From the NCBI RefSeq assembly GCF_012241385.1, contig NZ_JAAVXB010000003.1, forward strand, positions 422,486 through 486,485: a stretch of DNA of 64,000 nt. Reading direction: 5' to 3'. This DNA is from Solimonas marina. GTDB lineage: Bacteria; Pseudomonadota; Gammaproteobacteria; Nevskiales; Nevskiaceae. Below, piece by piece: positions 45,133 to 53,568 of the stretch (the first letter of the stretch is position 1; each line of letters begins with the position of its first letter). Both the position numbers and the translations under genes were made by a program. The notes below the pieces were generated by a model. The model had not been told where the DNA came from. It worked only from the letters and a program-made list of their open reading frames with translations, and did not search any database.

Positions 45133-46479
45133 ATGAAAGTCAAAAACCTGAGCCGTCGCCATGTGTTGCGCGGCATCCTCAATGGCGGTGTGGTCGCGGT
45201 TGCGCTGCCCGTGCTCGATTGCCTGCTCGATGACAACGGCAAGGCCTGGGCCTCAACCGGCGAAGCGCTGCCGGTCCGCTTCGGTACATGGTTCTGGGGG
45301 CTTGGCGCGACCAACCGCATCTTCGTTCCGGAGAAGGTGGGTGCCGGCTACGAGATCCCGTCGCAGCTCGCGCCAGTCGGGCGTGTGCAGCAGCACGTCA
45401 ATCTGATTACCAATCTCAACGCCTTCCGCGATGGTGAACCCAATCTGTGTCACTACTCGGGCTGGATCATCGGCCGCACCGGGAAGGCGCCGAAGAGTTC
45501 CGCAGAGCAACCGGGCGAGACCCTGGATATCACGGTCGCCAACCAGATCGGGCGCACCACACGTTTTCGCACACTGACGGCCTCGGCCACCGGCGACTTC
45601 CGCAACACAGTCAGTTACGAAAACGCCAATTCGCCGAACCCGCCGGAAATTTCGCCGCTGGAGTTCTACACGCGACTGTTCGGTGCGGACTTTCAGGATC
45701 CGAATGCGCCGACTTTTACGCCGAACCCGCGGATCATGGTTCGGCGTAGCGTGCTCTCCGGGGTGCTCGACGAGATCAAGAGCATGCAGAAGACCGTCGG
45801 CGCGGCGGATCGTCAGCGCCTCGACGAGTATTTCACTGGCTTGCGGCATCTTGAGAAACAGTTCGATCAGCAGCTCACCAAGCCGGAGCCGATTGCGGCC
45901 TGCCACGCGCCGCCGGTGATCACACAGGACCCGAAGATGGGGGTCGAGGTCGAGCAGGTTGAAAAGCGGCACCGCATGCTGACGGATCTGATGGTGATGG
46001 CGGTCGCCTGTGACCAGACGCGCGTGTTCAACATGGCGTATTCGAATGCGCAGGCCAACACGGTCAAGGAAGGCTACGAGAAGCCCCACCACACGACCAC
46101 GCATGAAGAGCCGATCGACGGTGCGCTTCATTATCAGCCGCAGTGCGCTTACTTCTCGTCGCGTGCGATTGAAGAGTGGGCGTACTTCGTCGAGGCCTTC
46201 AGCAAGATTCGCGAGGGTTCCGGTTCCTTGCTCGACAACATGCTGATCTACGCCAACACCGACCACGGCGAAGCACGCATCCATTCGCTCAACAACATGG
46301 TGGCATTCACCGCCGGCCGGGCTGGTGGCCGTGTCAAGACCGGGCTGCATGTCGACGCCGGAGCCACAGGTGTCACGCGGGTCGGGTTCACGGCGATGCG
46401 GGCGATGGGCGTCGACCTTCCGAATTGGGGCGTCAAAAGCAACATGACCGACAAGGCGTTCAGCGAGATCCTGGTGTGA
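45133..46479 (+). CDS. DUF1552-family Tat-exported protein
   Basis: A 448-residue protein with a twin-arginine signal (SRRHVLRGILNGG) and the DUF1552 body: RFGTWFWGLGATNRI, HYSGWIIGRTG, and VMAVACDQTRVFNMAYSNAQAN, ending in NMLIYANTDHGEARIHSLNNM. Such proteins fold in the cytoplasm before export, which suggests a bound cofactor or metal; the fold recalls alkaline-phosphatase/sulfatase-like DUF1501 proteins. Function unknown. DUF1552 and DUF1592 occur as neighbouring pairs in many genomes. The stop overlaps the next start (TGATG). Confidence 0.86.
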   Translation: MKVKNLSRRHVLRGILNGGVVAVALPVLDCLLDDNGKAWASTGEALPVRFGTWFWGLGATNRIFVPEKVGAGYEIPSQLAPVGRVQQHVNLITNLNAFRDGEPNLCHYSGWIIGRTGKAPKSSAEQPGETLDITVANQIGRTTRFRTLTASATGDFRNTVSYENANSPNPPEISPLEFYTRLFGADFQDPNAPTFTPNPRIMVRRSVLSGVLDEIKSMQKTVGAADRQRLDEYFTGLRHLEKQFDQQLTKPEPIAACHAPPVITQDPKMGVEVEQVEKRHRMLTDLMVMAVACDQTRVFNMAYSNAQANTVKEGYEKPHHTTTHEEPIDGALHYQPQCAYFSSRAIEEWAYFVEAFSKIREGSGSLLDNMLIYANTDHGEARIHSLNNMVAFTAGRAGGRVKTGLHVDAGATGVTRVGFTAMRAMGVDLPNWGVKSNMTDKAFSEILV

Positions 46480-47840
46480 TGTCCGGTTCACTCTTCACGC
46501 GTCTGCTGGCGCTGGGTCTCTCCGTGGCGCCGTTGCTGGCGCACGCAGATGGTAAGTCGCCATGGCCGCAGACCCCGTCGAAGGACAAGGAGCGGTTCGA
46601 GCCGGTGCCGATGCCGCCGGGCTTCCAGATCGTTGTCACCGAGCAGGAAGGGCCGGTGTTTGCAGACGCGCGCGGGCACACGCTGTACACCTGGCCGGTA
46701 CGGCAGTTGCGTAACGGCCCGGTTGGCGAGCGCAAGGGAGCGCCGAGTTGCGACGGGACGAAGTACACCGAGAACGCCGGCCTGATGAGCCCGTACCCAG
46801 GCGGATTTGAGCTGCCGGAAGTGGCGACGCGGCCGAGCTGTATCGATATCTGGCCCGTGGTGACCGCTGCTGCAGACGCCGAGCCGGTCGGCAAGTTTAC
46901 GGTCGTCAAGCGTGCCGACGGACTCAGCCAGTGGGCATACGATGGTTATGCGCTCTACACCTCGGTACTCGACGATCAGCCGGGCGAGGTCAACGGCGCA
47001 CATTCGCTGGCGGCCGGCGAAGTTGGCGTGCGCAAGCCCGCTGAAGCCCCGTCGATGGTGCCGCCTCAGTTCAAGGTTGATACCAATCTTGTCGGTCGTA
47101 TCCTGCTGACAGAGGATAAGTACGCGGTCTACGCAAGCTCGCAGGACACGGCAGGACAGTCGAATTGCAAGGGCGCGTGCCTCGATCAATGGGCGCCGAT
47201 CGAAGCGCCAGCTTACGCCAAGGCGCGCGGCGAATTCGGCATCCTCGAGCGCTCGCCGGGCATCCGGCAGTGGACGTTCCGCAAGCAACCGCTGTACACA
47301 CACATCGGCGAGCCGATGATGAAGATGTATGGCAGCGATGTACCGGGCTGGTACAACGTCTACGAGCAATTTACGCCGAAGCCGCCGGCTGACTTCACCG
47401 TGCAGAACAGCCCGTCCGGGTTGGTACTGGCTGACAGGGCTGGCAAGACCGTCTATATGTACAACTGTGCGGACGACGCGCTTGATCAGCTCGCCTGCGA
47501 CAACCCTGATTCGCCACAGATCTATCGCTTCACCGTCTGCGGTGGCGGCGATCCGAAACGCTGCCTCGAGCGCTTCCCTTATGTCGCAGTCTCGCAGGGC
47601 GTTACCAGCGATAACCTGTTGTGGACCGCAATGTGGATCGACCCGATGAGCGGCAAGCGCGCCCAGCCACATGCGCCCGGAGCGCTTTACGTGTGGGCTT
47701 ACCGCAAGCGTCCGGTCTACACGCACTACCGTGATCAAGGCCCCGGTGACGAACGCGCCGACCAGTGGGGCGAGTTCTACGGCTATCGCAATGGCTACAA
47801 GGCCTTCTGGCTGCGTTCCGATTTTGGACGAGGTGGATGA
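46479..47840 (+). CDS. secreted protein with three COG4315-like repeats
   Basis: A 453-residue secreted protein of repeats found in COG4315 (Lipoprotein_15). A signal peptide (1-24, ending AHA) is followed by three units, each with a G-x-x-LY or VY strand, a Cys-containing loop and a WxYxxxPLYTH-like strand: GHTLYTWP (66-73) to WAYDGYALYTS, YAVYAS to WTFRKQPLYTH, and GKTVYMYNC to WAYRKRPVYTHY. Two Cys per unit suggest a haem or disulfide role. ATG 46479 overlaps the DUF1552 stop. Three units instead of one or two is unusual. Function unknown. Confidence 0.75.
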   Translation: MSGSLFTRLLALGLSVAPLLAHADGKSPWPQTPSKDKERFEPVPMPPGFQIVVTEQEGPVFADARGHTLYTWPVRQLRNGPVGERKGAPSCDGTKYTENAGLMSPYPGGFELPEVATRPSCIDIWPVVTAAADAEPVGKFTVVKRADGLSQWAYDGYALYTSVLDDQPGEVNGAHSLAAGEVGVRKPAEAPSMVPPQFKVDTNLVGRILLTEDKYAVYASSQDTAGQSNCKGACLDQWAPIEAPAYAKARGEFGILERSPGIRQWTFRKQPLYTHIGEPMMKMYGSDVPGWYNVYEQFTPKPPADFTVQNSPSGLVLADRAGKTVYMYNCADDALDQLACDNPDSPQIYRFTVCGGGDPKRCLERFPYVAVSQGVTSDNLLWTAMWIDPMSGKRAQPHAPGALYVWAYRKRPVYTHYRDQGPGDERADQWGEFYGYRNGYKAFWLRSDFGRGG

Positions 47841-48994
47841 TGAGCAACATGAACGAACGCTCCTCGCGGTTCGCGATCAAGGCTAGCGTGCGCGGACTGG
47901 CCGCAGTGGCGCTGCTGCCGCTACTGCTCGACGGCACCGTCATCGCTGCCGCGCCGCCCGCGCCTGCTGCTGCGGCGCCTGAAGTCGCATCCTCGGACGA
48001 CAAGGACTGGGCGCCGCCCGGCGGGCGCATCGGTTATGTCCTCTGGGACGAAGTCTCATGGGGGTTGCGCGAGACCCCTGACAAGCAGGAATGCCCACAC
48101 GGCTTCAACATCGGCCCGCGCGAGCAGTTCTCGGAAGAGTTTCCCAAAGACGGAAAGAAGCGCACGCTGGCGGAAACGCAACTCAAGCGAGAAGCCGCGA
48201 TCTGGGACCCGGATACGACGCCGGACGAATTTCCCTTTTATGAGGCAACCGGTAAATACGCGATTGGCGTGAACCTCGATGGCAAAGACACACCCGAGGA
48301 TTTCGAGAGTGATGACGGACGCAAGGGCATCGACAACCAACTGTTCCGCGTTGTCGGCTGCATCCGGAATTACCGCAAGGAGGGCGAACTCGGCATCATC
48401 ACCACGAAGTGGCGTGCGCAGAAGCCGTTCAATCGTGTCACGTTCGAGCTTTCCGGTGTCGACAGCCTGAAGAACGATCCGGACGTGACCGTCTCGTACT
48501 ACCGAACCCTCGACACGCTGCTGGCAGGGCCGACCGGCAACTATTTGCCGGGTGGGTCGCAGCGTATCGACGAGCGTTGGGGCAAGCGCTTCATCATCAG
48601 TGCCAAGGGGCACATCGTCGACGGCGTCCTGGAAACCGAACCGTTCAAGGAGATTCAGGTGCCTGAAGATGGCATGGGTGATCCGGCCATCAACATCTTC
48701 AGAAGCGCGCAGCTGCGACTCAAGTTGACGCCGAAGTCGGCAGAAGGCGTTCTTGCCGGCTTCATCGACGTCGAGCAGTGGTATTACGCCATGAATACGT
48801 CATGGGCGACGCACCATGCGGCTTATGGGCAGGCATCGGCGGCGTCGATCTACAAGGCCCTGCGCCGCCTTGCCGATGGGTATCCCGATCCGGAGACCGG
48901 GCAGAACACCGCAATCTCCGGGGCGATGGATATGCGATTGACGCAGGTTTACGTCATTCATCAAGAGGAAGATTCTGCGGCGGCCGCCCAGTGA
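47840..48994 (+). CDS. secreted protein of unknown function
   Basis: A 384-residue exported protein. ATG 47840 follows AGGTGG and begins a signal peptide (ASVRGLAAVALLPLLLDG). The mature protein starts with an Ala/Pro-rich linker, then an apparently beta-rich domain: GYVLWDEVSWGLRE, IDNQLFRVVGCIRNYRKEG, FNRVTFELSGVDSLKNDPDVTVSYY, ending FIDVEQWYYAM. I recognise no family. It is coupled to the COG4315-like gene by overlap and closes the exported block, so it may serve with the DUF1592/DUF1552 proteins at the cell surface. Confidence 0.75.
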   Translation: MSNMNERSSRFAIKASVRGLAAVALLPLLLDGTVIAAAPPAPAAAAPEVASSDDKDWAPPGGRIGYVLWDEVSWGLRETPDKQECPHGFNIGPREQFSEEFPKDGKKRTLAETQLKREAAIWDPDTTPDEFPFYEATGKYAIGVNLDGKDTPEDFESDDGRKGIDNQLFRVVGCIRNYRKEGELGIITTKWRAQKPFNRVTFELSGVDSLKNDPDVTVSYYRTLDTLLAGPTGNYLPGGSQRIDERWGKRFIISAKGHIVDGVLETEPFKEIQVPEDGMGDPAINIFRSAQLRLKLTPKSAEGVLAGFIDVEQWYYAMNTSWATHHAAYGQASAASIYKALRRLADGYPDPETGQNTAISGAMDMRLTQVYVIHQEEDSAAAAQ

Positions 48995-49035
48995 GCAACG
49001 CTTCTTTTGACGTTTCGACGCAAGCCGGGCGGTGA

Positions 49036-49073
49036 GCGGTTGCATGCACTGCTCAAGCAGTGCATGCAACCGC
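49036..49073. promoter_or_regulatory. 17-bp perfect inverted repeat with TCAA loop
   Basis: Arms 49036-49052 and 49057-49073 are perfect complements (core TTGCATGCACTGC), with only a 4-base loop. It lies 42 bases after the last exported-protein gene and 11 bases before the LuxR start. No T run follows. It could be an operator for the LuxR protein or a transcript hairpin. The related word GCATGCAC recurs at 49114. Confidence 0.7.
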
Positions 49074-49083
49074 GGGTAGTGAC

Positions 49084-49434
49084 GTGAAGTCGACTGTGAA
49101 GCCCACGCAGTGGCATGCACCACTGACGCCGCGCGAAATGCAGGTGCTCTATCTGACGTCCTCGGGGCGCACCTTGCGTGATGTCGCACTCGTGCTGCGA
49201 ATTTCCGAGCAGACCGCCCAACGTCATCGTCTGGCGCTCTACAGAAAGCTTTGCGTGCGCAACATGGCAGAGCTGCTGCGCAAGGTATTTCTCGAGGGCT
49301 GTCTGAACTGGCGCATCGAAGCCGCCGACAGGGTGCATGCCATGCCTCATGTTGGCGCGCCATGCAGCCCGCAGGGCGCTCGGCGTGTAACGACAGCGAG
49401 GGCGCCCATGGGCGGCGACACGATTTCGACCTAG
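49084..49434 (+). CDS. stand-alone LuxR-type DNA-binding protein
   Basis: A 116-residue protein made of little more than a LuxR/GerE helix-turn-helix: LTPREMQVLYLTSSGRTLRDVA, then LRISEQTAQRHRLALYRKL, then MAELLRKV. No receiver or ligand-binding domain is present, so it may be constitutively active or partner-dependent. The start is uncertain: GTG 49084 lies just after the large inverted repeat, while GTG 49060 would lie inside it. It is convergent with the RND pump and follows the exported operon, which it may regulate. Confidence 0.78.
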   Translation: MKSTVKPTQWHAPLTPREMQVLYLTSSGRTLRDVALVLRISEQTAQRHRLALYRKLCVRNMAELLRKVFLEGCLNWRIEAADRVHAMPHVGAPCSPQGARRVTTARAPMGGDTIST

Positions 49435-49464
49435 GGCTCGTGAGCGTTGCCTGACCGCCCGCTA

Positions 49465-52400
49465 TCAGTCGACGACCCGCGGGACATTGTGTTCAAGCGG
49501 CGGCGCCAGCAGCTTGTACAGTGCCGGCGTCACCAAGCGGCCGAGTAATGTCGAGCTGATCAGGCCGCCGATGACGACGATCGCCAGCGGTGAATACAGG
49601 GGCGAGTTCTGCAGCGCCAGCGGCAGCATGCCGCCGATCGCCGTGATCGACGTCAGCAGGATCGGCAAGAAACGAATCTCGCCGGCTTCGGCGATGGCGT
49701 CGTCGAGCGGCTTGCCTTGCAGGCGTAGCTGGTTGGTGAAGTCGACGAGCAGGATCGAGTTCTTGATCTCGATGCCGATCAGCGCGATGAAGCCGACCAT
49801 CGCCGTGAAACTCAAGGTGTAGCCGCACACGAACAGCATGACGATGCCGCCGGTGACGCCGAGCGGGATGACGCCGCCGACGATCAGCGTGCTCTTGAAG
49901 CTGCCGAATTCGAGCACCAGCACAGCCATGATGCCGGCCACGGCGACGATGATGGCGGTGCCGAAGCCGGCGAAGCTGTCCTGGCGGCCCTCGAGTTCGC
50001 CGCCGGCTTCGTAGCGGTAGCCGCGCGGCAGGTCCATCCTGGCCAGGCCGTCGAGCAGTTGATGCGTCAGAGCCTCGGTGTTGTAGCCGGCATCCGTGTA
50101 CGCGGAGATCGAAACCGCACGTTCGCGATTGCGTCGATAGATGCGCGGCGAGGTTTCAGTCAGTTTCAGCGTGGCGAGTTCTGCCAGCGGCACCTGCGCG
50201 CCGCTGGCGCTTGGCACGTGCAGTCCTTCAAGCGTCGTCAACGTCGGTCGCTGCTGCATGGCGGCGCGCAGCACGATCGGATATTTGTCTCCATCGGGTT
50301 CGTGGAAATCACCGGCCGACAAGCCGGCAACCGCGAGACGCACCGTGCGGTCGAGATCGAGTTCCGAGACGCCGAGCAGCCCCGCCTTGGCGGTGTCGAC
50401 GTCGAGTTGCAGGTCGACGCGCGAGCGACGCAGTGGATTACTGATGTCGCGCACACCGGGCGTGTTGCGCATCAGTGTTTCGATTTTCGCGGCTAATTCG
50501 CGTAGCACGTCGAGGTCGGGGCCGATGATGCGCAACGCGATCGGCGCCTCGATCGGCGGACCGTTCTCGAATTGCTTGATGATGATTTCGGCGCCAGGCA
50601 CGTCGTCGAGTTTGCGTCGCAGACGTTCGATCAGAGCCGGCGTTTTCTGTGGATCGTAGGCGCGCAGCTGCACATAAATTTCCGCGTAGTTGCTCGCGTA
50701 CTCGTGCGGGAACACGTTGTAGTAGACGCGCGGATTGCCGTGTCCGAGATTCGACAGCGTGTGCGTGACGTCCGGCTCGGTGCGAACGATGTCTTCGACG
50801 TCGTCGAGAATTTTGCCGGTATGCGACAGGCTGGTGCCGTTCGGCGTCGTGATGTCGATCATGAATTGTGGCGTGTCGGCGTTCGGGAACAGCGACAGCC
50901 CCATCGCCGGAATCAGCAGGAAGCTCAGCGCGAACGCCAGGCCCGACAGCCCGACGGCGAGACGCGGCCGCGCCAGTGCACGATGCAGCCATGGGGCATA
51001 GACGCGGTGGATCAGGCGCAGCAGCGCACGTAACAGGAAATTGCCCTCGTCGCTGCCATCGCGTGGCAGGACGCGCGAGGCCAGGAACGGGATGACCGTC
51101 AGTGACACCAACAAAGATGCGGCGACGGTGCAGACCACGGCCAGCGGCATCGAGCGTATGAATTTGCCCGCATTGCCGGGTAACGACAGCAGCGGCACGA
51201 ACGCAAACAGCAGCGTCGCCGTACAGCCGAGCACGGCCAGCGAGATCTGCCGGGTGGCACGCATCGCCGCTTCGTCCGGCGTATGCCCCATGCGCAGGAA
51301 ACGCGCGATGTTCTCGGTGACGACGATGGAGTCGTCGACCAGCAGGCCTAGGGCGATGACGAAGCCGGCGATCGACAGCTGGTTCAGCGAAAACCCGGCG
51401 AAGTAAAGGGCTGCGAGCCCTGTCAGCAGCGACAACGGCAGCGACACCATGACGATGCCGGCGGCGCGCAGCCCCAGCGGCAGCAAGGTGATGATGACGA
51501 GCACGATGGCGATGATGAAGTCGTGGCCGAGCCGATCGAGGCGCGACGCGACGTTTTTCGACTGATCGAAGCCGAGCTGCAATGTGATGGCGGCGGGCAG
51601 GGTCTTGTGGAAGTCGGACACGACCGCGTCGATGTTGGCCTTGGTATCGAAGATGTTGCGGCCTGTTTTCTGATTGGCCGTGACGTAGACCGCACGCTGG
51701 CCATCGAAGCGCGCGACGTAGTCGTAGTCGCCGCTGTCCCAGCGCACCTGTGCGATGTCGCGGACGTGGATGACGCCGTCGCCGCTGCCGGCGACCACGG
51801 TGTCGCGAATCTGCTGCAGGTTGCGGTAGGCACCGCTGGTCTTGATATTGAAGCGTCGCGTGCCGGCGTCGACGGCGCCGCCCGGCACGTTGGTGTTGTC
51901 GGCCTGCAAGATGCCGAGCACCTGCGTCGGCGTCACATGCAGTGCCGCCATGCGCTCGAGGTCCAGCTCGACGCGCAGTTCGCGATCCGGGTAAGCCCAG
52001 GTTTCGGACTTGTCGACGCCCGGCACCCGTTCGAGCGCATCCTGCAGATCGTCGGCGGCGTCCTCGAGCTGGCGGTAGGTCGCAGTCTTCGAGATCAACG
52101 CGTACTGCACGATGTTGACGTCACCGGGATTGATCTTGTTGATCTCGATGCTGGCGACGCCGTCCGGCAGCTTGCGCGATTGCGCGTCGACTTCGCGGGT
52201 CAGTTCGTCGTATTTCTTGTCGGCGTCGGTATAGGCCTCGAATTCGACACGGATGATGCCGAGGCTGTCGTCGGCGGTCGACGTGATTTCCTTGACCTCG
52301 TCGAGCGTGTGGACAGCATCCTCGAACGGCTCGACGATTTGTCGTTCAATCTCCTGCGGATCGGCGCCGGGGTAGACGACGACGATCGAGAACGCCGAGA

Positions 52401-52524
52401 TCGGAAAGTGCGGATCCTCCGTGCGCGAGATTTTCATCCACGCCGAGATGCCGAGCGCGGCCAGCAGCAGCACCGCGACCAGCATGAACGGCACGTTGCG
52501 AACCGCGAATTCGGAGATGCGCAT
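49465..52524 (-). CDS. RND efflux pump inner-membrane transporter
   Basis: A 1019-residue AcrB-type resistance-nodulation-division transporter. 12 transmembrane helices, two periplasmic porter domains, and the essential helix-4 carboxylates in ALGLLVDDSIVVTENIARF. N-terminal segment RISEFAVRNVPFMLVAVLL is typical. It is last in a TetR-TolC-adaptor-RND operon and extrudes hydrophobic compounds using the proton gradient. It belongs to the shorter group with PGADPQEIERQIVEPFEDAV, seen in pumps of unknown substrates. No disruption. Confidence 0.95.
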   Translation of the reverse strand: MRISEFAVRNVPFMLVAVLLLAALGISAWMKISRTEDPHFPISAFSIVVVYPGADPQEIERQIVEPFEDAVHTLDEVKEITSTADDSLGIIRVEFEAYTDADKKYDELTREVDAQSRKLPDGVASIEINKINPGDVNIVQYALISKTATYRQLEDAADDLQDALERVPGVDKSETWAYPDRELRVELDLERMAALHVTPTQVLGILQADNTNVPGGAVDAGTRRFNIKTSGAYRNLQQIRDTVVAGSGDGVIHVRDIAQVRWDSGDYDYVARFDGQRAVYVTANQKTGRNIFDTKANIDAVVSDFHKTLPAAITLQLGFDQSKNVASRLDRLGHDFIIAIVLVIITLLPLGLRAAGIVMVSLPLSLLTGLAALYFAGFSLNQLSIAGFVIALGLLVDDSIVVTENIARFLRMGHTPDEAAMRATRQISLAVLGCTATLLFAFVPLLSLPGNAGKFIRSMPLAVVCTVAASLLVSLTVIPFLASRVLPRDGSDEGNFLLRALLRLIHRVYAPWLHRALARPRLAVGLSGLAFALSFLLIPAMGLSLFPNADTPQFMIDITTPNGTSLSHTGKILDDVEDIVRTEPDVTHTLSNLGHGNPRVYYNVFPHEYASNYAEIYVQLRAYDPQKTPALIERLRRKLDDVPGAEIIIKQFENGPPIEAPIALRIIGPDLDVLRELAAKIETLMRNTPGVRDISNPLRRSRVDLQLDVDTAKAGLLGVSELDLDRTVRLAVAGLSAGDFHEPDGDKYPIVLRAAMQQRPTLTTLEGLHVPSASGAQVPLAELATLKLTETSPRIYRRNRERAVSISAYTDAGYNTEALTHQLLDGLARMDLPRGYRYEAGGELEGRQDSFAGFGTAIIVAVAGIMAVLVLEFGSFKSTLIVGGVIPLGVTGGIVMLFVCGYTLSFTAMVGFIALIGIEIKNSILLVDFTNQLRLQGKPLDDAIAEAGEIRFLPILLTSITAIGGMLPLALQNSPLYSPLAIVVIGGLISSTLLGRLVTPALYKLLAPPLEHNVPRVVD

Positions 52525-52532
52525 GGCCGGCG

Positions 52533-53567
52533 CTAGGGAACGAGGCGGACCGCGTCGCCGTCATCGAGGTAGGCGGCGCCGTCGGTGACGACACGCGTGC
52601 CGTCGGGCAGCGCGTCGATCAGGGCCGCGTCGTCACCGCTGACGAAGGCGACGCCGACGCTGTGTTCCTGCGCCGTGCGGCCATCGGTGGTGAACAGCAT
52701 CATCGCGTGCTGATCGCCCTCGACCAGCGCGCCGAGCGGTACATAGCTGCGTGTGTTGCCGTCGCCGCGCACGGCGATTGTTGCGGTGCCGACCAGGCCG
52801 CTGGGTGGGTTGTCCAGGCCATCGGCGCCGTCGAGCGCGAGTTCGACGGCGAAGGTGCCGTTGCGCGGATCGGCGCCGTGGCCGATCTGCTGCACGTGTG
52901 CGGCGAAGCTGCGCTGCGGGTAGGCGTCGAAGCGGATGCGTGCGGTGTCGCCTTCCTGGACGCGAACCACATCGCGATCGGCCAGGCCGAGTTTGAGCAC
53001 GTGGCCCGAATGCGATTGGCTCAGCACCAGGATCGGCTGGCCGGCGGCGACCGTCGTGCGTGGCTCGACGAGGCGCTGCAACACCGTGCCGGGGCCGGGC
53101 GCGACGATTTGGGCGTGGGCCTGATTGAAGCGCGCTGCGTCGAGTTGAGCGCGCGCCACGGCTTCGGCGGTGCCCAGGTCATCGAGCTGTTCGCGGGTGA
53201 TGACATCGTCGGCGAACAGCGTGCGCCCACGCGTGAGGTCGCGTGCTGCCTTGTCATGTGATGCCTGTGCCTGCGTGACGGCGGCATCGACTTCGGTCGT
53301 GTCGATCTCGGCGAGCACTTGCCCGGCGTCGACACGGTCGCCCGGTCGTACGGCGATGCTGCGCACGATGCCGCCGGTTTTGAACGCGAGTTGCGCTTCG
53401 TCGCGGGTGGCAAGCACGCCGCTGGCGACGATCGGCGCCTCGGCCGGGCCCTGCCGCACCGCGGCGACATGGACCGGGCGCGCGCTAGCGGCGGGCGGCG
53501 GCGCTTCATGGCGGCAGGCGGCCAGCGCGACGGCGAGAACCAGCGGCAGGGTGCGGGTGAAGGTCAT
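52533..53567 (-). CDS. RND periplasmic adaptor lipoprotein
   Basis: A 344-residue membrane fusion protein. The signal ends in the lipobox LAAC (Cys18), so it is anchored as a lipoprotein. A beta-barrel/lipoyl/hairpin arrangement follows: VRPGDRVDAGQVLAEIDTTE, a coiled-coil (ASHDKAARDLTRGRTLFAD), and ALVEGDQHAMMLF near the C-terminus. It links the RND transporter to the TolC channel. It is 8 bases from the RND gene and 1 base from the TolC gene. Confidence 0.95.
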   Translation of the reverse strand: MTFTRTLPLVLAVALAACRHEAPPPAASARPVHVAAVRQGPAEAPIVASGVLATRDEAQLAFKTGGIVRSIAVRPGDRVDAGQVLAEIDTTEVDAAVTQAQASHDKAARDLTRGRTLFADDVITREQLDDLGTAEAVARAQLDAARFNQAHAQIVAPGPGTVLQRLVEPRTTVAAGQPILVLSQSHSGHVLKLGLADRDVVRVQEGDTARIRFDAYPQRSFAAHVQQIGHGADPRNGTFAVELALDGADGLDNPPSGLVGTATIAVRGDGNTRSYVPLGALVEGDQHAMMLFTTDGRTAQEHSVGVAFVSGDDAALIDALPDGTRVVTDGAAYLDDGDAVRLVP

Positions 53568-53568
53568 T

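Noticed and set aside
49060..49083. GTG 49060 as the LuxR start
   Set aside because: It lies inside the 17-bp inverted repeat and has no ribosome site; GTG 49084 was preferred, though it is also weak.
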